Part shown: in pieces, positions 15,289 to 24,093 of the stretch
How the letters are laid out: the number at the start of each line of letters is the position of its first letter
Position numbering within the stretch: position 1 is the stretch's first letter
NCBI RefSeq assembly: GCF_025377685.1
Contig: NZ_JACEHK010000015.1
Span: 248,001-312,000 of the forward strand
From: Anaerobacillus sp. CMMVII
GTDB lineage: Bacteria; Bacillota; Bacilli; Bacillales; Anaerobacillaceae
Length of the DNA stretch: 64,000 bases
Reading direction: 5' to 3'
The notes under the pieces: model-generated
What the model saw: the letters and a program-made list of their open reading frames with translations, nothing else
Told to the model about the DNA's origin: nothing
Database searches by the model: none
Translations under genes and position numbers: made by a program

Positions 15289-17055
15289 ATGAACCCACTT
15301 GTTTTCAGTCTTAAAAAATTAAGCTGGTTCTTTAAAAAGAATTGGCGTCAGTATACAATCGCAATTATTTTTTTAACAATTGTGAATTTATTAGAAGTGA
15401 TCCCGCCAAAGTTAATTGGAATTTCAATTGATTCCATCCATCAAGGAACACTAACTAGGGAAAAATTTTTTCAAATTATACTCATCTTTGGAGTATTAAT
15501 TCTTTTAATCTATGCTTTTTCTTACGTCTGGCTAAACAAACTATTCGGCGGTGCATTTCTCTTAGAAAGAACGTACCGTTCAAAAATGGTGGGCCACTTA
15601 TTAAAGATGACTCCCACATTTTTTGAGAAAAATCGAACAGGAGATTTAATGGCGAGGGCAACTAATGACTTAAAAGCAGTTTCCATGACCGCAGGATTTG
15701 GCATTTTAACATTAGTAGATTCAACCTTGTTTCTATTCATTATTTTGTTAACCATGGGCTTTCTCGTAAGTTGGAAACTAACATTAGCCGCACTTTTGCC
15801 TTTGCCGATTATGGCGCTATTAATGAAAGTTTACGGGAAAATTGTTCATGAACGCTTCACAAAGGCACAGGATGCCTTTGGTGATATGAATGACCAAGTA
15901 TTAGAATCAATTGCTGGGGTTCGGGTTGTTCGAGCCTACGTTCAAGAAGGAGCAGATGAACAACGGTTTCATGATGTTACCGATGGCGTTCTTCAAAAAA
16001 ATATTGCAGTTGCTAAAATAGATGCATTATTTGAACCAACAATCAAAATCTTAGTTGGTCTTAGTTATCTTATTGGTTTAGGTTACGGGGCATTTCTCGT
16101 CTTTCATAATGAAATTACTTTAGGAGAACTCGTTTCCTTTAATATTTATTTGGGAATGTTGATTTGGCCAATGTTTGCAATTGGTGAATTAATAAATGTT
16201 ATGCAACGGGGAAATGCCTCGTTAGATCGCGTCACAGAAACACTGTCATATGAACCAGATGTGCAAGATGGTAGTGGGCTAGTGAGCTTGACAAAACCAG
16301 AGACCATCCGTTTTTCGAACGTCACGTTTCGCTACCCAAGCTCTCAAAAAGATAATTTATCCGAAATTGATTTTACGTTACAACCAGGTCAAACATTAGG
16401 TGTAGTTGGAAAAACTGGTAGTGGAAAAACAACGCTACTAAAACAACTTCTAAGGGAATATCCAATAGGTACTGGGTCGATCACAATTTCAGGAGTTCCT
16501 TTAATACAAATTGATATAAGTACTTTAAAAAGTTGGATTGGTTACGTTCCCCAAGAGCAAATTTTATTTTCAAAGACAGTAAAGGAAAATATTCTGTTCG
16601 GTAGAGAGGATGCTAGTGAGCATGAACTATACCGTGTTCTTGAACTTTCTAGCTTTCGAAATGACGTCTCAACCTTACCAAAGGGGTTAGAAACTCTAGT
16701 AGGTGAGAGAGGGGTTTCTTTATCTGGTGGTCAGAAGCAACGGATATCCATTGCCAGAGCATTACTGGTCAATCCAGAAATTCTTATTTTAGATGATGCG
16801 ATGTCTGCTGTTGATGGGAAAACGGAAGCTAAAATCATTGAAAATATTCGTCGGGAACGCGGCGGGAAAACAACGTTTATCTCTACGCACAGATTATCTG
16901 CGGTAAAGCATGCCGATTGGATAATCGTCTTGGAGGAAGGAAAAGTAGTTGAGGAAGGAACCCATGAGCAGCTAATTAAAAATAATGGGTGGTACAAACA
17001 GCAGTATGAACACCAACTTCTAGAAGCAAGCACATCAGAAGGGCAGGTGAACTAA
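15289..17055 (+). CDS. bmrC: Heterodimeric multidrug ABC exporter, BmrC/YheI-like subunit
   Basis: ABC half-transporter of about 585 residues with a six-helix membrane domain (about 1-310) and an ATPase domain containing Walker A GKTGSGKTT, signature LSGGQKQRISIARAL and Walker B ILILDDAMSAVD. The Walker B ends in Asp-Asp where Asp-Glu is usual, marking the degenerate catalytic site of heterodimeric exporters. The ATG at 15289 touches AAAGGGG, which is too close. A TTG at 15299 is 10 nt from it and would give MFSVLKKLSWFF, the N-terminus I remember for B. subtilis YheI, if the A6 run at 15313-15318 lacks one A. The true start is therefore probably 15299. It pairs with the next gene, whose ATG abuts its stop codon. 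Confidence 0.88.
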   Translation: MNPLVFSLKKLSWFFKKNWRQYTIAIIFLTIVNLLEVIPPKLIGISIDSIHQGTLTREKFFQIILIFGVLILLIYAFSYVWLNKLFGGAFLLERTYRSKMVGHLLKMTPTFFEKNRTGDLMARATNDLKAVSMTAGFGILTLVDSTLFLFIILLTMGFLVSWKLTLAALLPLPIMALLMKVYGKIVHERFTKAQDAFGDMNDQVLESIAGVRVVRAYVQEGADEQRFHDVTDGVLQKNIAVAKIDALFEPTIKILVGLSYLIGLGYGAFLVFHNEITLGELVSFNIYLGMLIWPMFAIGELINVMQRGNASLDRVTETLSYEPDVQDGSGLVSLTKPETIRFSNVTFRYPSSQKDNLSEIDFTLQPGQTLGVVGKTGSGKTTLLKQLLREYPIGTGSITISGVPLIQIDISTLKSWIGYVPQEQILFSKTVKENILFGREDASEHELYRVLELSSFRNDVSTLPKGLETLVGERGVSLSGGQKQRISIARALLVNPEILILDDAMSAVDGKTEAKIIENIRRERGGKTTFISTHRLSAVKHADWIIVLEEGKVVEEGTHEQLIKNNGWYKQQYEHQLLEASTSEGQVN

Positions 17056-19083
17056 ATGAGTGTAGGTAAACGACTATTTCAATATGCACTTGCTTATAAA
17101 AAATCAATTTTCGTAGCGTTACTGTTACTTACGCTTGCTGTAGCGGCCGAGTTGACAGGGCCATTCATTGCCAAAAAGATGATTGATACTCATATCTTAG
17201 GGGTAGAGTTCTCGTGGTATGAAACTACAACAAATGAGGCTGCCGTTACCTTTCAAGATCGTCACTTTATTAGAGAGGACCGTGTCACAGACCATAACTT
17301 GATAAAAGAGGTAAGAATCTTACAAGTAAATCGAAACTACTATTTTATAGATGAAGCAATTCCTTTTGATGGTAAAAGAGAAATTATTGGAGATAGACTG
17401 TTCATTTCTTATCAAGGAGATGTAGCAAGCTATGAATTTAGTCAATTAACAAATCAAGAAGCATTTACGTTTTTTAAACCAGAAATTCCTAAGTTAGTCC
17501 AACTCATGGTGATTTACTTTGGATTAATATGTATTGCTGCAGTTTTACATTATGGTCAAAAGTATTTATTGCAAATGTCGGCAAATCGTATTATCCAAAA
17601 AATGCGTCTCGATGTTTTTGCTCAAATTCAAAGATTACCAGTGAGTTACTTTGATCGGCTTCCGGCAGGGAAAATTGTTTCGAGGATCACGAATGATACC
17701 GAGGCAATTCGTGATTTGTACGTTACCGTACTCGCTACATTCTTCACATCGATCGTTTACATGGCGGGGATTTATATTGCATTATTTTTACTAGATGTAA
17801 AACTAGCCATGATTTGCTTAGTTTTAGTGCCAATTTTATTTATCTGGATTAAATTTTACCGGATTTATGCATCAAAATATAATCACAAAATCCGCTCTGT
17901 TTTAAGTGAAATTAACGGAATGATTAATGAATCTATTCAAGGAATGCGAATTATTCAAGCTTTTGGAAGAGAAGAAAAATCAAACCAGGAATTTGAAAAA
18001 CTTAACCAAGACCATTTTGCATTTCAAAGTAAATTATTGAAGCTAAATTCCTTAACTTCACACAACTTGGTTGGAGTGTTCCGTAATATAGCATTCGTCA
18101 CTTTAATCTGGTATTTCGGTGGATCATCACTCGGCGTTGGTACAGTTATTTCCTTAGGGGTTTTATATGCCTTTGTTGACTATTTAAACCGTCTGTTCCA
18201 ACCGATCTCACAATTAGTAAATCAATTAGCTCAATTAGAGCAAGCTCGAGTTGCTGGAGAACGTGTCTTTGAGTTATTAGATGAAGAAGGAGTAGCTGTA
18301 TCACCGGAAACTTTACCAAGATATAAAGGAGATGTGCGCTTTGATGATGTATCATTTGCATACAACGGAGAAGACTTTGTCTTAAAAAACATTTCGTTCG
18401 AAGCAAAGCAGGGTGAGACTGTAGCATTAGTTGGTCATACTGGTTCTGGAAAAAGCTCGATTATGAATGTGTTATTTCGTTTTTATGATCATACTAAAGG
18501 CAAAATAACAATTGACGGAATTGATATTTCGAAAATTTCAAAGCAAGAACTAAGAGAGCACATGGGGATAGTTCTTCAAGACCCCTTCCTCTTTACGGGA
18601 ACAATTGCCTCAAACGTTAGCTTAAATGATCCACGAATTTCCAGAGCACAAGTAGAAAAAGCCATTCAAGATGTAGGGGCAAAAAAACTGTTTAATCGCT
18701 TAGAACATGGGATAGATGAGCCTGTCATTGAAAAAGGCAGTACTCTCTCAGCTGGAGAGAGGCAGCTAATTTCATTTGCAAGAGCGCTCGTTTTTAATCC
18801 AGCTATTTTGATTTTAGACGAAGCCACAGCAAGTGTCGATACTGAAACTGAAGCGATCATACAGGAAGCATTAGAAGTGCTAAAACAAGGTCGAACAACC
18901 TTCATTATTGCCCATCGTTTGTCGACAATTAAGAACGCTGATCAAATTTTAGTCCTTGATGGCGGTAAAATAGTCGAAAAGGGTACCCATCATCAGCTGA
19001 TGGATCAGAAGGGCAAGTATTATCAAATGTATCAGCTTCAAATTGGTCAGAAGGTAGAGAATAGTTTAGAGTTTATAGTGTAG
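17056..19083 (+). CDS. bmrD: Heterodimeric multidrug ABC exporter, BmrD/YheH-like subunit
   Basis: The second exporter subunit, 675 residues. It starts immediately after the bmrC stop codon. Its membrane domain contains a large extracellular insertion between the first two helices (about 45-140), a known trait of BmrD-type subunits. The ATPase domain has Walker A GHTGSGKSS, the variant signature LSAGERQLISFARAL and Walker B ILILDEATASVD with a canonical catalytic Glu. Together with BmrC it forms one functional and one degenerate ATP site. Export of several drugs is known for the B. subtilis pair; the substrate here is unknown. Confidence 0.9.
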   Translation: MSVGKRLFQYALAYKKSIFVALLLLTLAVAAELTGPFIAKKMIDTHILGVEFSWYETTTNEAAVTFQDRHFIREDRVTDHNLIKEVRILQVNRNYYFIDEAIPFDGKREIIGDRLFISYQGDVASYEFSQLTNQEAFTFFKPEIPKLVQLMVIYFGLICIAAVLHYGQKYLLQMSANRIIQKMRLDVFAQIQRLPVSYFDRLPAGKIVSRITNDTEAIRDLYVTVLATFFTSIVYMAGIYIALFLLDVKLAMICLVLVPILFIWIKFYRIYASKYNHKIRSVLSEINGMINESIQGMRIIQAFGREEKSNQEFEKLNQDHFAFQSKLLKLNSLTSHNLVGVFRNIAFVTLIWYFGGSSLGVGTVISLGVLYAFVDYLNRLFQPISQLVNQLAQLEQARVAGERVFELLDEEGVAVSPETLPRYKGDVRFDDVSFAYNGEDFVLKNISFEAKQGETVALVGHTGSGKSSIMNVLFRFYDHTKGKITIDGIDISKISKQELREHMGIVLQDPFLFTGTIASNVSLNDPRISRAQVEKAIQDVGAKKLFNRLEHGIDEPVIEKGSTLSAGERQLISFARALVFNPAILILDEATASVDTETEAIIQEALEVLKQGRTTFIIAHRLSTIKNADQILVLDGGKIVEKGTHHQLMDQKGKYYQMYQLQIGQKVENSLEFIV

Positions 19084-19131
19084 AGTGATTCGAAGGTTAA
19101 TTATGAATTATGAATTATAAATTAACAATTA

Positions 19132-19175
19132 ATAAAAACCCTTTGTGAATTTTTTACACAAAGGGTTTTTATTTA
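19132..19175. terminator. Bidirectional terminator between bmrD and the oxidoreductase
   Basis: AAAAACCCTTTGTG / CACAAAGGGTTTTT with loop AATTTTTTA. The symmetrical A- and T-flanks let it serve both convergent genes. Confidence 0.85.
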
Positions 19176-19801
19176 ATAGGCCAATCCGACCCGATAGTTT
19201 AGGAATTGGCTTGAAGAAATTTGATTATATGCAAATTGGGCGGTGTCTGGAACTGATATGCTTTCGCCATTTAGAGGTAGAAAGTCAATTTCATGACGGT
19301 AAGTACCAAGTTTTTCACCATCAGGTAAATATGTCGGGCAAATAACTGTCCAATCCAAGTTGGAAAGCGCTAATGCTTCATAGGCATATCGATGGTCTTG
19401 GGCAGCACGAGTGGCACGTGGGCTTCTTCGCTTCGTTTCTGCTGACTGATAGCGATATAGTTCTGGTGAAACCCTACTCTTTAAAATTCCAGCAGTACCA
19501 ATAGTAATAATCCTTTTTATACGATTAACCTCCATGGCTTGAATAATTCTCGGCATGCTCTCTGATAATGTTTCTTTCCCATCTGTCCCCATTGCGCTTA
19601 TAATAAGATCATGCCTTGGAACGGCTTGATTGATATCGATTTTATTAAGAGCGTTACCGACAAAAGTGCATAGAGCAGGATGAGAAGATTTTAATTTGGA
19701 TGGATCTCGAACAAAGGCAGTTACATGATGCCCATCAGATAATGCAAGCTCAAGCAGTTGTGTTCCGACCCGACCTGTGGCACCAAATAATAAATTTTCA
19801 C
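19173..19801 (-). CDS. NAD(P)H-binding oxidoreductase, NmrA/SDR-like (one frameshift)
   Basis: Atypical short-chain dehydrogenase of about 209 residues with an N-terminal Rossmann motif GATGRVGTQLLELAL. The visible coding frame has no start because of one missing base. Adding one A to the plus-strand run at 19792-19794 makes GTG at 19801 read MKILLFGATGRVG, behind a good AAGGAGAAG. The mid-part has TIGTAGILKSR and a YAYEALALSNLDWTVICP segment typical of NmrA-like proteins, in which the Tyr-Lys catalytic pair is altered. The substrate is unknown. It is transcribed towards bmrD and shares its terminator. Confidence 0.8.
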
Positions 19802-19916
19802 ATTACTTCTCCTTCCATGTTGCAACCTTCTAAAAATAATTAATCAACTTTCAATCTATATCGATAACTTCGATAGAAATAAATCATACTAAACATGCAG
19901 AAAGGTGGTCAATAAA

Positions 19917-20618
19917 ATGATAAAACTAATACACGCAAATGAGCGATTTAAAGCAGAACATGGCTGGCTTACAAGTAACTTCAGCTTTTCTTTTGCTAAT
20001 TATTATGACCCAAACAACCTTCATTTTGGTCCACTTCGAGTCTTTAATGATGATATTGTGCAACCGAACAATGGATTTGGGATGCATCCCCATAAAGAAA
20101 TGGAGATTGTTTCGATTGTTTTAGAGGGGGAGCTAAAGCATGAGGATAGTGAGGGGAATACGGCTACAACAACTTTTGGAGAAATTCAAAGAATGTCTGC
20201 AGGGACCGGTATTTTTCATTCAGAAAGAAATCCTTCCAAAGAGAATTTAGTTAACTTTTTGCAATTATGGATCGTACCAGACACTGTAAATTTACAACCT
20301 ACCTATGAAAAGACAAAATATGAAATTGAAAAAATGAAAAATAATTTGTTACCTATTGTATCAAAATATGTCTCTAAAAATGTGGCATATATTAACCAAG
20401 ATACTATCTTTTACATTTCTGATTTAGAAGTGGAGAAAAGTATGACCTTTACACAAGAAACTGGCCGAAAAATATACTTATTTGTGATCGATGGTGAGCT
20501 TCTTTTAAATGAACAATTTATCTTGGGTAAACGTGATACAGCTCGAATTACGGAAACGACGACACTTAAGATTCATGCAAATGCAACTACTCGATTTTTG
20601 CTGATTGATCTTCCTTAG
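19917..20618 (+). CDS. Pirin family protein
   Basis: Bicupin of 233 residues. The N-terminal cupin has GFGMHPHKEMEIVSIVLEG and ends with RMSAGTGIFHSERNPS, in which the His, His, Glu/His residues form the metal site of pirins; some bacterial pirins have quercetin 2,3-dioxygenase activity. The C-terminal cupin (about 140-233) lacks an obvious metal site. The start is ATG at 19917 behind AAAGGTGG. It is transcribed away from the oxidoreductase gene. The in vivo substrate is unknown. Confidence 0.88.
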   Translation: MIKLIHANERFKAEHGWLTSNFSFSFANYYDPNNLHFGPLRVFNDDIVQPNNGFGMHPHKEMEIVSIVLEGELKHEDSEGNTATTTFGEIQRMSAGTGIFHSERNPSKENLVNFLQLWIVPDTVNLQPTYEKTKYEIEKMKNNLLPIVSKYVSKNVAYINQDTIFYISDLEVEKSMTFTQETGRKIYLFVIDGELLLNEQFILGKRDTARITETTTLKIHANATTRFLLIDLP

Positions 20619-20747
20619 TAGCAATTATGAATTAGTAATTATGAATTATGTTAAGTTGCCATAGTTTCTTCATACTTCCTCTATATTTTTTGTTTAATCT
20701 ATGAAAAAATGAAAGAATAAAACGAAATTGAAAAGTGGTGGGGAACT

Positions 20748-21488
20748 ATGTATCAATTTTTTCAGCAAATAAGTCACTTTTTTAGTGAACCATTTATGAA
20801 TGCAGCTTATGGGACTGAACATATACCGCTCTTATCGGCACTATTGCTTGGGATTGTAGGTGCACTTGCGCCTTGTCAATTTACTGGAAATTTAAGTGCA
20901 ATTACGTTATTTGGAAACCAATCTCTACAAAAGAAAGCTGCCTGGAATGAAACATTACTTTTTATCTTAGGCAAGGTGGTTGCATTTTCAAGTTTAGGGT
21001 TAATCATTTGGATCCTTGGAGCTGAATTTCAACAATCGTTAATTGCGTATTTTCCTTGGATTAGGAAGCTGTTAGGCCCGATGTTAATCTTAATCGGTTT
21101 GTATTTAGTCGGAGCATTTACGATGCGTTGGACGTTGGCATTATGGAAGAATAAATCTGAAAAAGGTGGAAAATTAGGAGCATTCTTATTAGGGTTTAGT
21201 TTTTCCTTGGGATTTTGCCCAACGATGTTTATTTTATTTTTTATTGTGTTAATGCCGATGGCTTTAGCGGTTCCATATGGTGTCATTATTCCTAGTATTT
21301 TTGCATTTGGAACATCGATCCCGATCCTAATTGCTGTTTTCCTTATTTGGTATTTTGGCTTAAGTGGAGCTTTTATGAAGAAAGGTAGAAAAATTGGCCT
21401 GTTTGTACAGCGAGCTGCAGGGGTCATTATTATTATCATCGGAATAATGGATACAATCACATATTGGGAATTAGCGGTCTTTATTTAA
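20748..21488 (+). CDS. DsbD/CcdA-like membrane thiol-disulfide protein
   Basis: A 246-residue membrane protein with six or more hydrophobic segments. Two membrane-embedded cysteine motifs, ALAPCQFTGN (C43) and LGFCPTMF (C157), form the redox pair of the DsbD/CcdA superfamily, which carries electrons from the cytoplasm to extracellular thiol proteins. It diverges from classical CcdA (a second, more typical copy lies at 57566-58297) and resembles the sulfite-exporter/UreH-like branch. No thioredoxin-like partner is adjacent. The start is ATG at 20748 behind GGTGGGG. Confidence 0.75.
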   Translation: MYQFFQQISHFFSEPFMNAAYGTEHIPLLSALLLGIVGALAPCQFTGNLSAITLFGNQSLQKKAAWNETLLFILGKVVAFSSLGLIIWILGAEFQQSLIAYFPWIRKLLGPMLILIGLYLVGAFTMRWTLALWKNKSEKGGKLGAFLLGFSFSLGFCPTMFILFFIVLMPMALAVPYGVIIPSIFAFGTSIPILIAVFLIWYFGLSGAFMKKGRKIGLFVQRAAGVIIIIIGIMDTITYWELAVFI

Positions 21489-21496
21489 CCGTTCAG

Positions 21497-21640
21497 GCTG
21501 TTGAGAAAGTCTCAACAGCCATTTTTTTTTACCATTTGCATTATGACCGTAGTCAAGTAAACTTTGTAAATTAAAGAGGCACAGGACAAATGAATTTGTC
21601 CTGTGCCTTATTTCTTGAGGTCAAATAACCTTCGAGAGAA
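21497..21640. repeat. Family E repeat copy 1 with terminator hairpins
   Basis: Begins with GGCTGTTGAGA / TCTCAACAGCC (21497-21522) and a T8 run, an efficient terminator for the preceding gene. A shared core GCATTATGACCGTAG follows, then a second hairpin AGGCACAGGACAAAT / ATTTGTCCTGTGCCT (about 21576-21609). The same order of parts is found at 36008-36175 beside an IS1182 remnant. Confidence 0.7.
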
Positions 21641-21726
21641 AAGTGAACTTCCTTTTTCCTAGAAATTTAATACTATACATAAAGTGTTTAATAACTGTAT
21701 AATCGATATGACACTTTTGTAGAGGA

Positions 21727-23040
21727 ATGATTCCAATTAAAATTTTAAACTTATTGAAAAACAAAGAAGATAACAAAGGATACGAGTTACAAGTAGATCC
21801 AAATTTTCAAGCGGAAATCCAGGTTGATGGCGAAATTAAAAAGCAATTAGAAATTATTGACCTAACACATGAGGATCTTGAAATTATAAAAGGACTACAG
21901 CCACTAATCAAAGAAAATCATCAAACATTAGTGGATACATTTTATAATGTCATTCTAAAAGTAGATAATCTAAAAGCAATCATTGACCAGCACAGTTCAA
22001 CAGCTCGCTTACGTACTACATTAGAAAAACATATTCTCGAAATGTTTAATGGAGTGATTGATGCCGATTTTATTGGGAAAAGAATCACAGTAGCAAAGGT
22101 TCATATTCGAATTGGGTTAGAGCCTAAATGGTATATGGGGGCGTTTCAAAATCTGTTTAGTTCACTAATCGAAGTCATTCATACAAACATTAGTGATCCT
22201 GAAAATAGAACAAAAATGCTAAAAGTTGTTAGTAAATTATTGAACTTTGAGCAACAATTGGTTCTCGAAGCTTATGAAAAAGAAAATTTATTACAACGTG
22301 AACGTGAATACGAGATGATAAGAAATGAATTGAAATTGAATATTACTGACATAAGTGAAGAATTGGCAGCTTTGTCAGAGCAAACAAGTGCATCGGTACA
22401 GCAGTTAGTCTCAAGTACCAATGTACTTAGTCAACGTATTATTCAAAGTGCTAGTACGTCACAAGAAACCCAAGACCTTGCGAAACAAGGGAATACTAAT
22501 ATTATTGATCTAGAAATGAAAATGGACTTAATTAAGAAAAGTGCGATGCAAATGAGCCAAGTAGTGGAAAAATTAATCCACTCTTCAGAGCAAATACAAC
22601 AAGTAGTGAACATCGTTCAAAACATTGCAGAACAAACAAATCTACTTGCATTAAACTCTGCGATTGAGGCAGCAAGGGCTGGAGAGCATGGTAGAGGTTT
22701 TGCAGTAGTGGCAAATGAAGTACGGAAATTATCAGAGCAAACGAAAAATTCTGTTCAAAATATTAAAAAGCTTATTGAAGAGTCTAGTCAATTTATGAAT
22801 GATGTTTCAAGATCGCTTAGTCAAGTCGAAGGTTATATTGATGAAGGTGGAAAAGAAACAATCAATACAAAAGAAAATTTCTCGCAAATTGTACACTCTT
22901 TAGAGGCAAGTATGCAGGAAGTTATTCAAGTTGAAGGAGACTTTAAAAATTTGGTTCTTGTCATTGAAGAAATCGGTGAAGCTACAACAACTGTAGCATC
23001 TTCAGCAGAGAACTTAAATGAAACCGCAAAAAATTTGTAA
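21727..23040 (+). CDS. hemAT: Globin-coupled aerotaxis transducer HemAT
   Basis: A soluble haem-based oxygen sensor for chemotaxis, 437 residues. The N-terminal globin (about 1-180) contains [17 protein letters not shown] with proximal His at 126 and a distal-side Tyr at 73, matching the His123/Tyr70 arrangement of B. subtilis HemAT. The C-terminal half is a methyl-accepting signalling domain with the conserved hairpin [20 protein letters not shown] (about 305-324). There is no membrane segment. It is a lone gene. ATG 21727 is very close to its AGAGGA; TTG 21754 is an alternative start. Confidence 0.92.
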   Translation: MIPIKILNLLKNKEDNKGYELQVDPNFQAEIQVDGEIKKQLEIIDLTHEDLEIIKGLQPLIKENHQTLVDTFYNVILKVDNLKAIIDQHSSTARLRTTLEKHILEMFNGVIDADFIGKRITVAKVHIRIGLEPKWYMGAFQNLFSSLIEVIHTNISDPENRTKMLKVVSKLLNFEQQLVLEAYEKENLLQREREYEMIRNELKLNITDISEELAALSEQTSASVQQLVSSTNVLSQRIIQSASTSQETQDLAKQGNTNIIDLEMKMDLIKKSAMQMSQVVEKLIHSSEQIQQVVNIVQNIAEQTNLLALNSAIEAARAGEHGRGFAVVANEVRKLSEQTKNSVQNIKKLIEESSQFMNDVSRSLSQVEGYIDEGGKETINTKENFSQIVHSLEASMQEVIQVEGDFKNLVLVIEEIGEATTTVASSAENLNETAKNL

Positions 23041-23073
23041 GCAATAATCATCTCCTTCGTTTTGGAATTGAGC

Positions 23074-23182
23074 GAATTTCATAATTACCTCAAAAGAGTT
23101 ATAACAATCTAAATGTAGTGGCCAATGGTTTCTACGCAACTACATTTAGAATTTAGTAGCGAAGAGATAAATTATGAAATTC
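23074..23182. repeat. Nested inverted repeat between hemAT and the spore protein gene
   Basis: Outer arms GAATTTCATAATT (23074-23086) and AATTATGAAATTC (23170-23182) enclose inner arms TCTAAATGTAGT (23108-23119) and ACTACATTTAGA (23139-23150). Both pairs are perfect. It could fold into a long two-step hairpin. There is no T-run and no reading frame. Confidence 0.7.
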
Positions 23183-23269
23183 ATAAAACTGTAAAAATTT
23201 ACTACAAACTAAATTACATAGCTCAGAGCAAAATGACACATTATATTATTACAAGAGGAGGTGATTATC

Positions 23270-23473
23270 TTGGCAAACAACAATAGCTCAAATCAATTAT
23301 TAGTACCAGGAGTGCAACAAGCATTAGATCAAATGAAGTACGAAATCGCTTCTGAATTTGGTGTACAATTAGGTGCAGATGCAACAGCACGTGCAAATGG
23401 TTCAGTTGGTGGAGAAATCACAAAGCGTCTTGTTCAAATGGCTGAGCAACAGCTAGGTGGCCGTATTCAGTAA
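23270..23473 (+). CDS. Alpha/beta-type small acid-soluble spore protein
   Basis: A 67-residue protein that coats and protects spore DNA. The family signatures are clear: [34 protein letters not shown], including the EFG site cut by the germination protease Gpr. The start is TTG at 23270 behind AGGAGGTGAT; the Met would be followed by ANNNSSN. Expression in the forespore from a SigG promoter is expected for the family, though I see no convincing promoter. A terminator follows. Confidence 0.95.
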   Translation: MANNNSSNQLLVPGVQQALDQMKYEIASEFGVQLGADATARANGSVGGEITKRLVQMAEQQLGGRIQ

Positions 23474-23506
23474 TTAAGTAAAACACAACTTAATATTTTG
23501 GAATTA

Positions 23507-23535
23507 GGGGATGGCTTATACCATCCCCTTCTTTA
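23507..23535 (+). terminator. Terminator after the spore protein gene
   Basis: Perfect stem GGGGATGG / CCATCCCC with a 6-base loop, then TTCTTT. Confidence 0.8.
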
Positions 23536-23558
23536 ATCTAAAATTTCATTTATTATGG

Positions 23559-23698
23559 CTGTTTTCTCAAAGATTGTTGCTTTATTTATAGCTAGTAATG
23601 ACAAGTTATATCAAGTTCTCGGGCGTTTTTTCTAACATTTGAAGGTTGAATTATTGTCCATAAAGCCACGATGTTTACGAAAAAAGCCTTTGTATAAG
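23559..23698. repeat. MITE-like element, family B copy 1
   Basis: About 140 bp, starting GGCTGTTTTCTCAAAGATTG and ending GATGTTTACGAAAAAAGCC. The ends are imperfect inverted repeats, and the start resembles the family A terminus. A related copy lies at 26838-26990. No coding content. Confidence 0.65.
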
Positions 23699-23765
23699 GA
23701 AAACAACGGCTTCTTCCGCTGTATTTCTTTATACAGCAAAGTAAATCAAAAAGGAAGTCATTTTC

Positions 23766-24017
23766 ATGAGCATGTGTCCTTTATGCAATGGGATTAGTGT
23801 AATAGAAGAGAGTTGTGAGGTCTGTCATTCTGTCATGAGTGATAAAGGTCGTTTAATGGATTATTTCGATGATTATAGTGCCTATTTGGATATCGAAGGT
23901 ATGAAGTTATTTGATGGGATAAAAAACGATGCCCAAAATCAGCAATGTCCTCACATCTTTTACTGTTCCAAATGTCATATTGAAAAAACTCTGTTAATAC
24001 AAGAAGAGGCTCACTAG
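23766..24017 (+). CDS. Small cysteine-rich, zinc-ribbon-like protein
   Basis: An 83-residue protein with CPLCN (C4, C7), CEVC and, near the C-terminus, CPHIFYCSKC, so three CxxC-like pairs that could bind one or two zinc ions. The middle has the acidic stretch YFDDYSAYLDIEGMKLFDG, a pattern I associate with conserved small Bacillus proteins of unknown function. ATG 23766 follows AAAAAGGAAG. The last codons and the stop lie inside the terminator hairpin. Confidence 0.75.
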   Translation: MSMCPLCNGISVIEESCEVCHSVMSDKGRLMDYFDDYSAYLDIEGMKLFDGIKNDAQNQQCPHIFYCSKCHIEKTLLIQEEAH

Positions 24018-24036
24018 TTGAGCCTCTTCTTGTATT
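24000..24036. terminator. Terminator overlapping the end of the small zinc-ribbon gene
   Basis: CAAGAAGAGGCTCA / TGAGCCTCTTCTTG with loop CTAGT. The arms are perfect over 14 bp. The 5' arm is coding. Confidence 0.75.
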
Positions 24037-24093
24037 TGAATATAAGGCAGGGGGCGCCTTATATCTTTATTTTCGAGTGTATTACACTTATAA

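Noticed and set aside
19145-19345. 66-codon plus-strand frame after bmrD
   Set aside because: It begins inside the bidirectional terminator and lies opposite the oxidoreductase gene, whose family motifs are clear.
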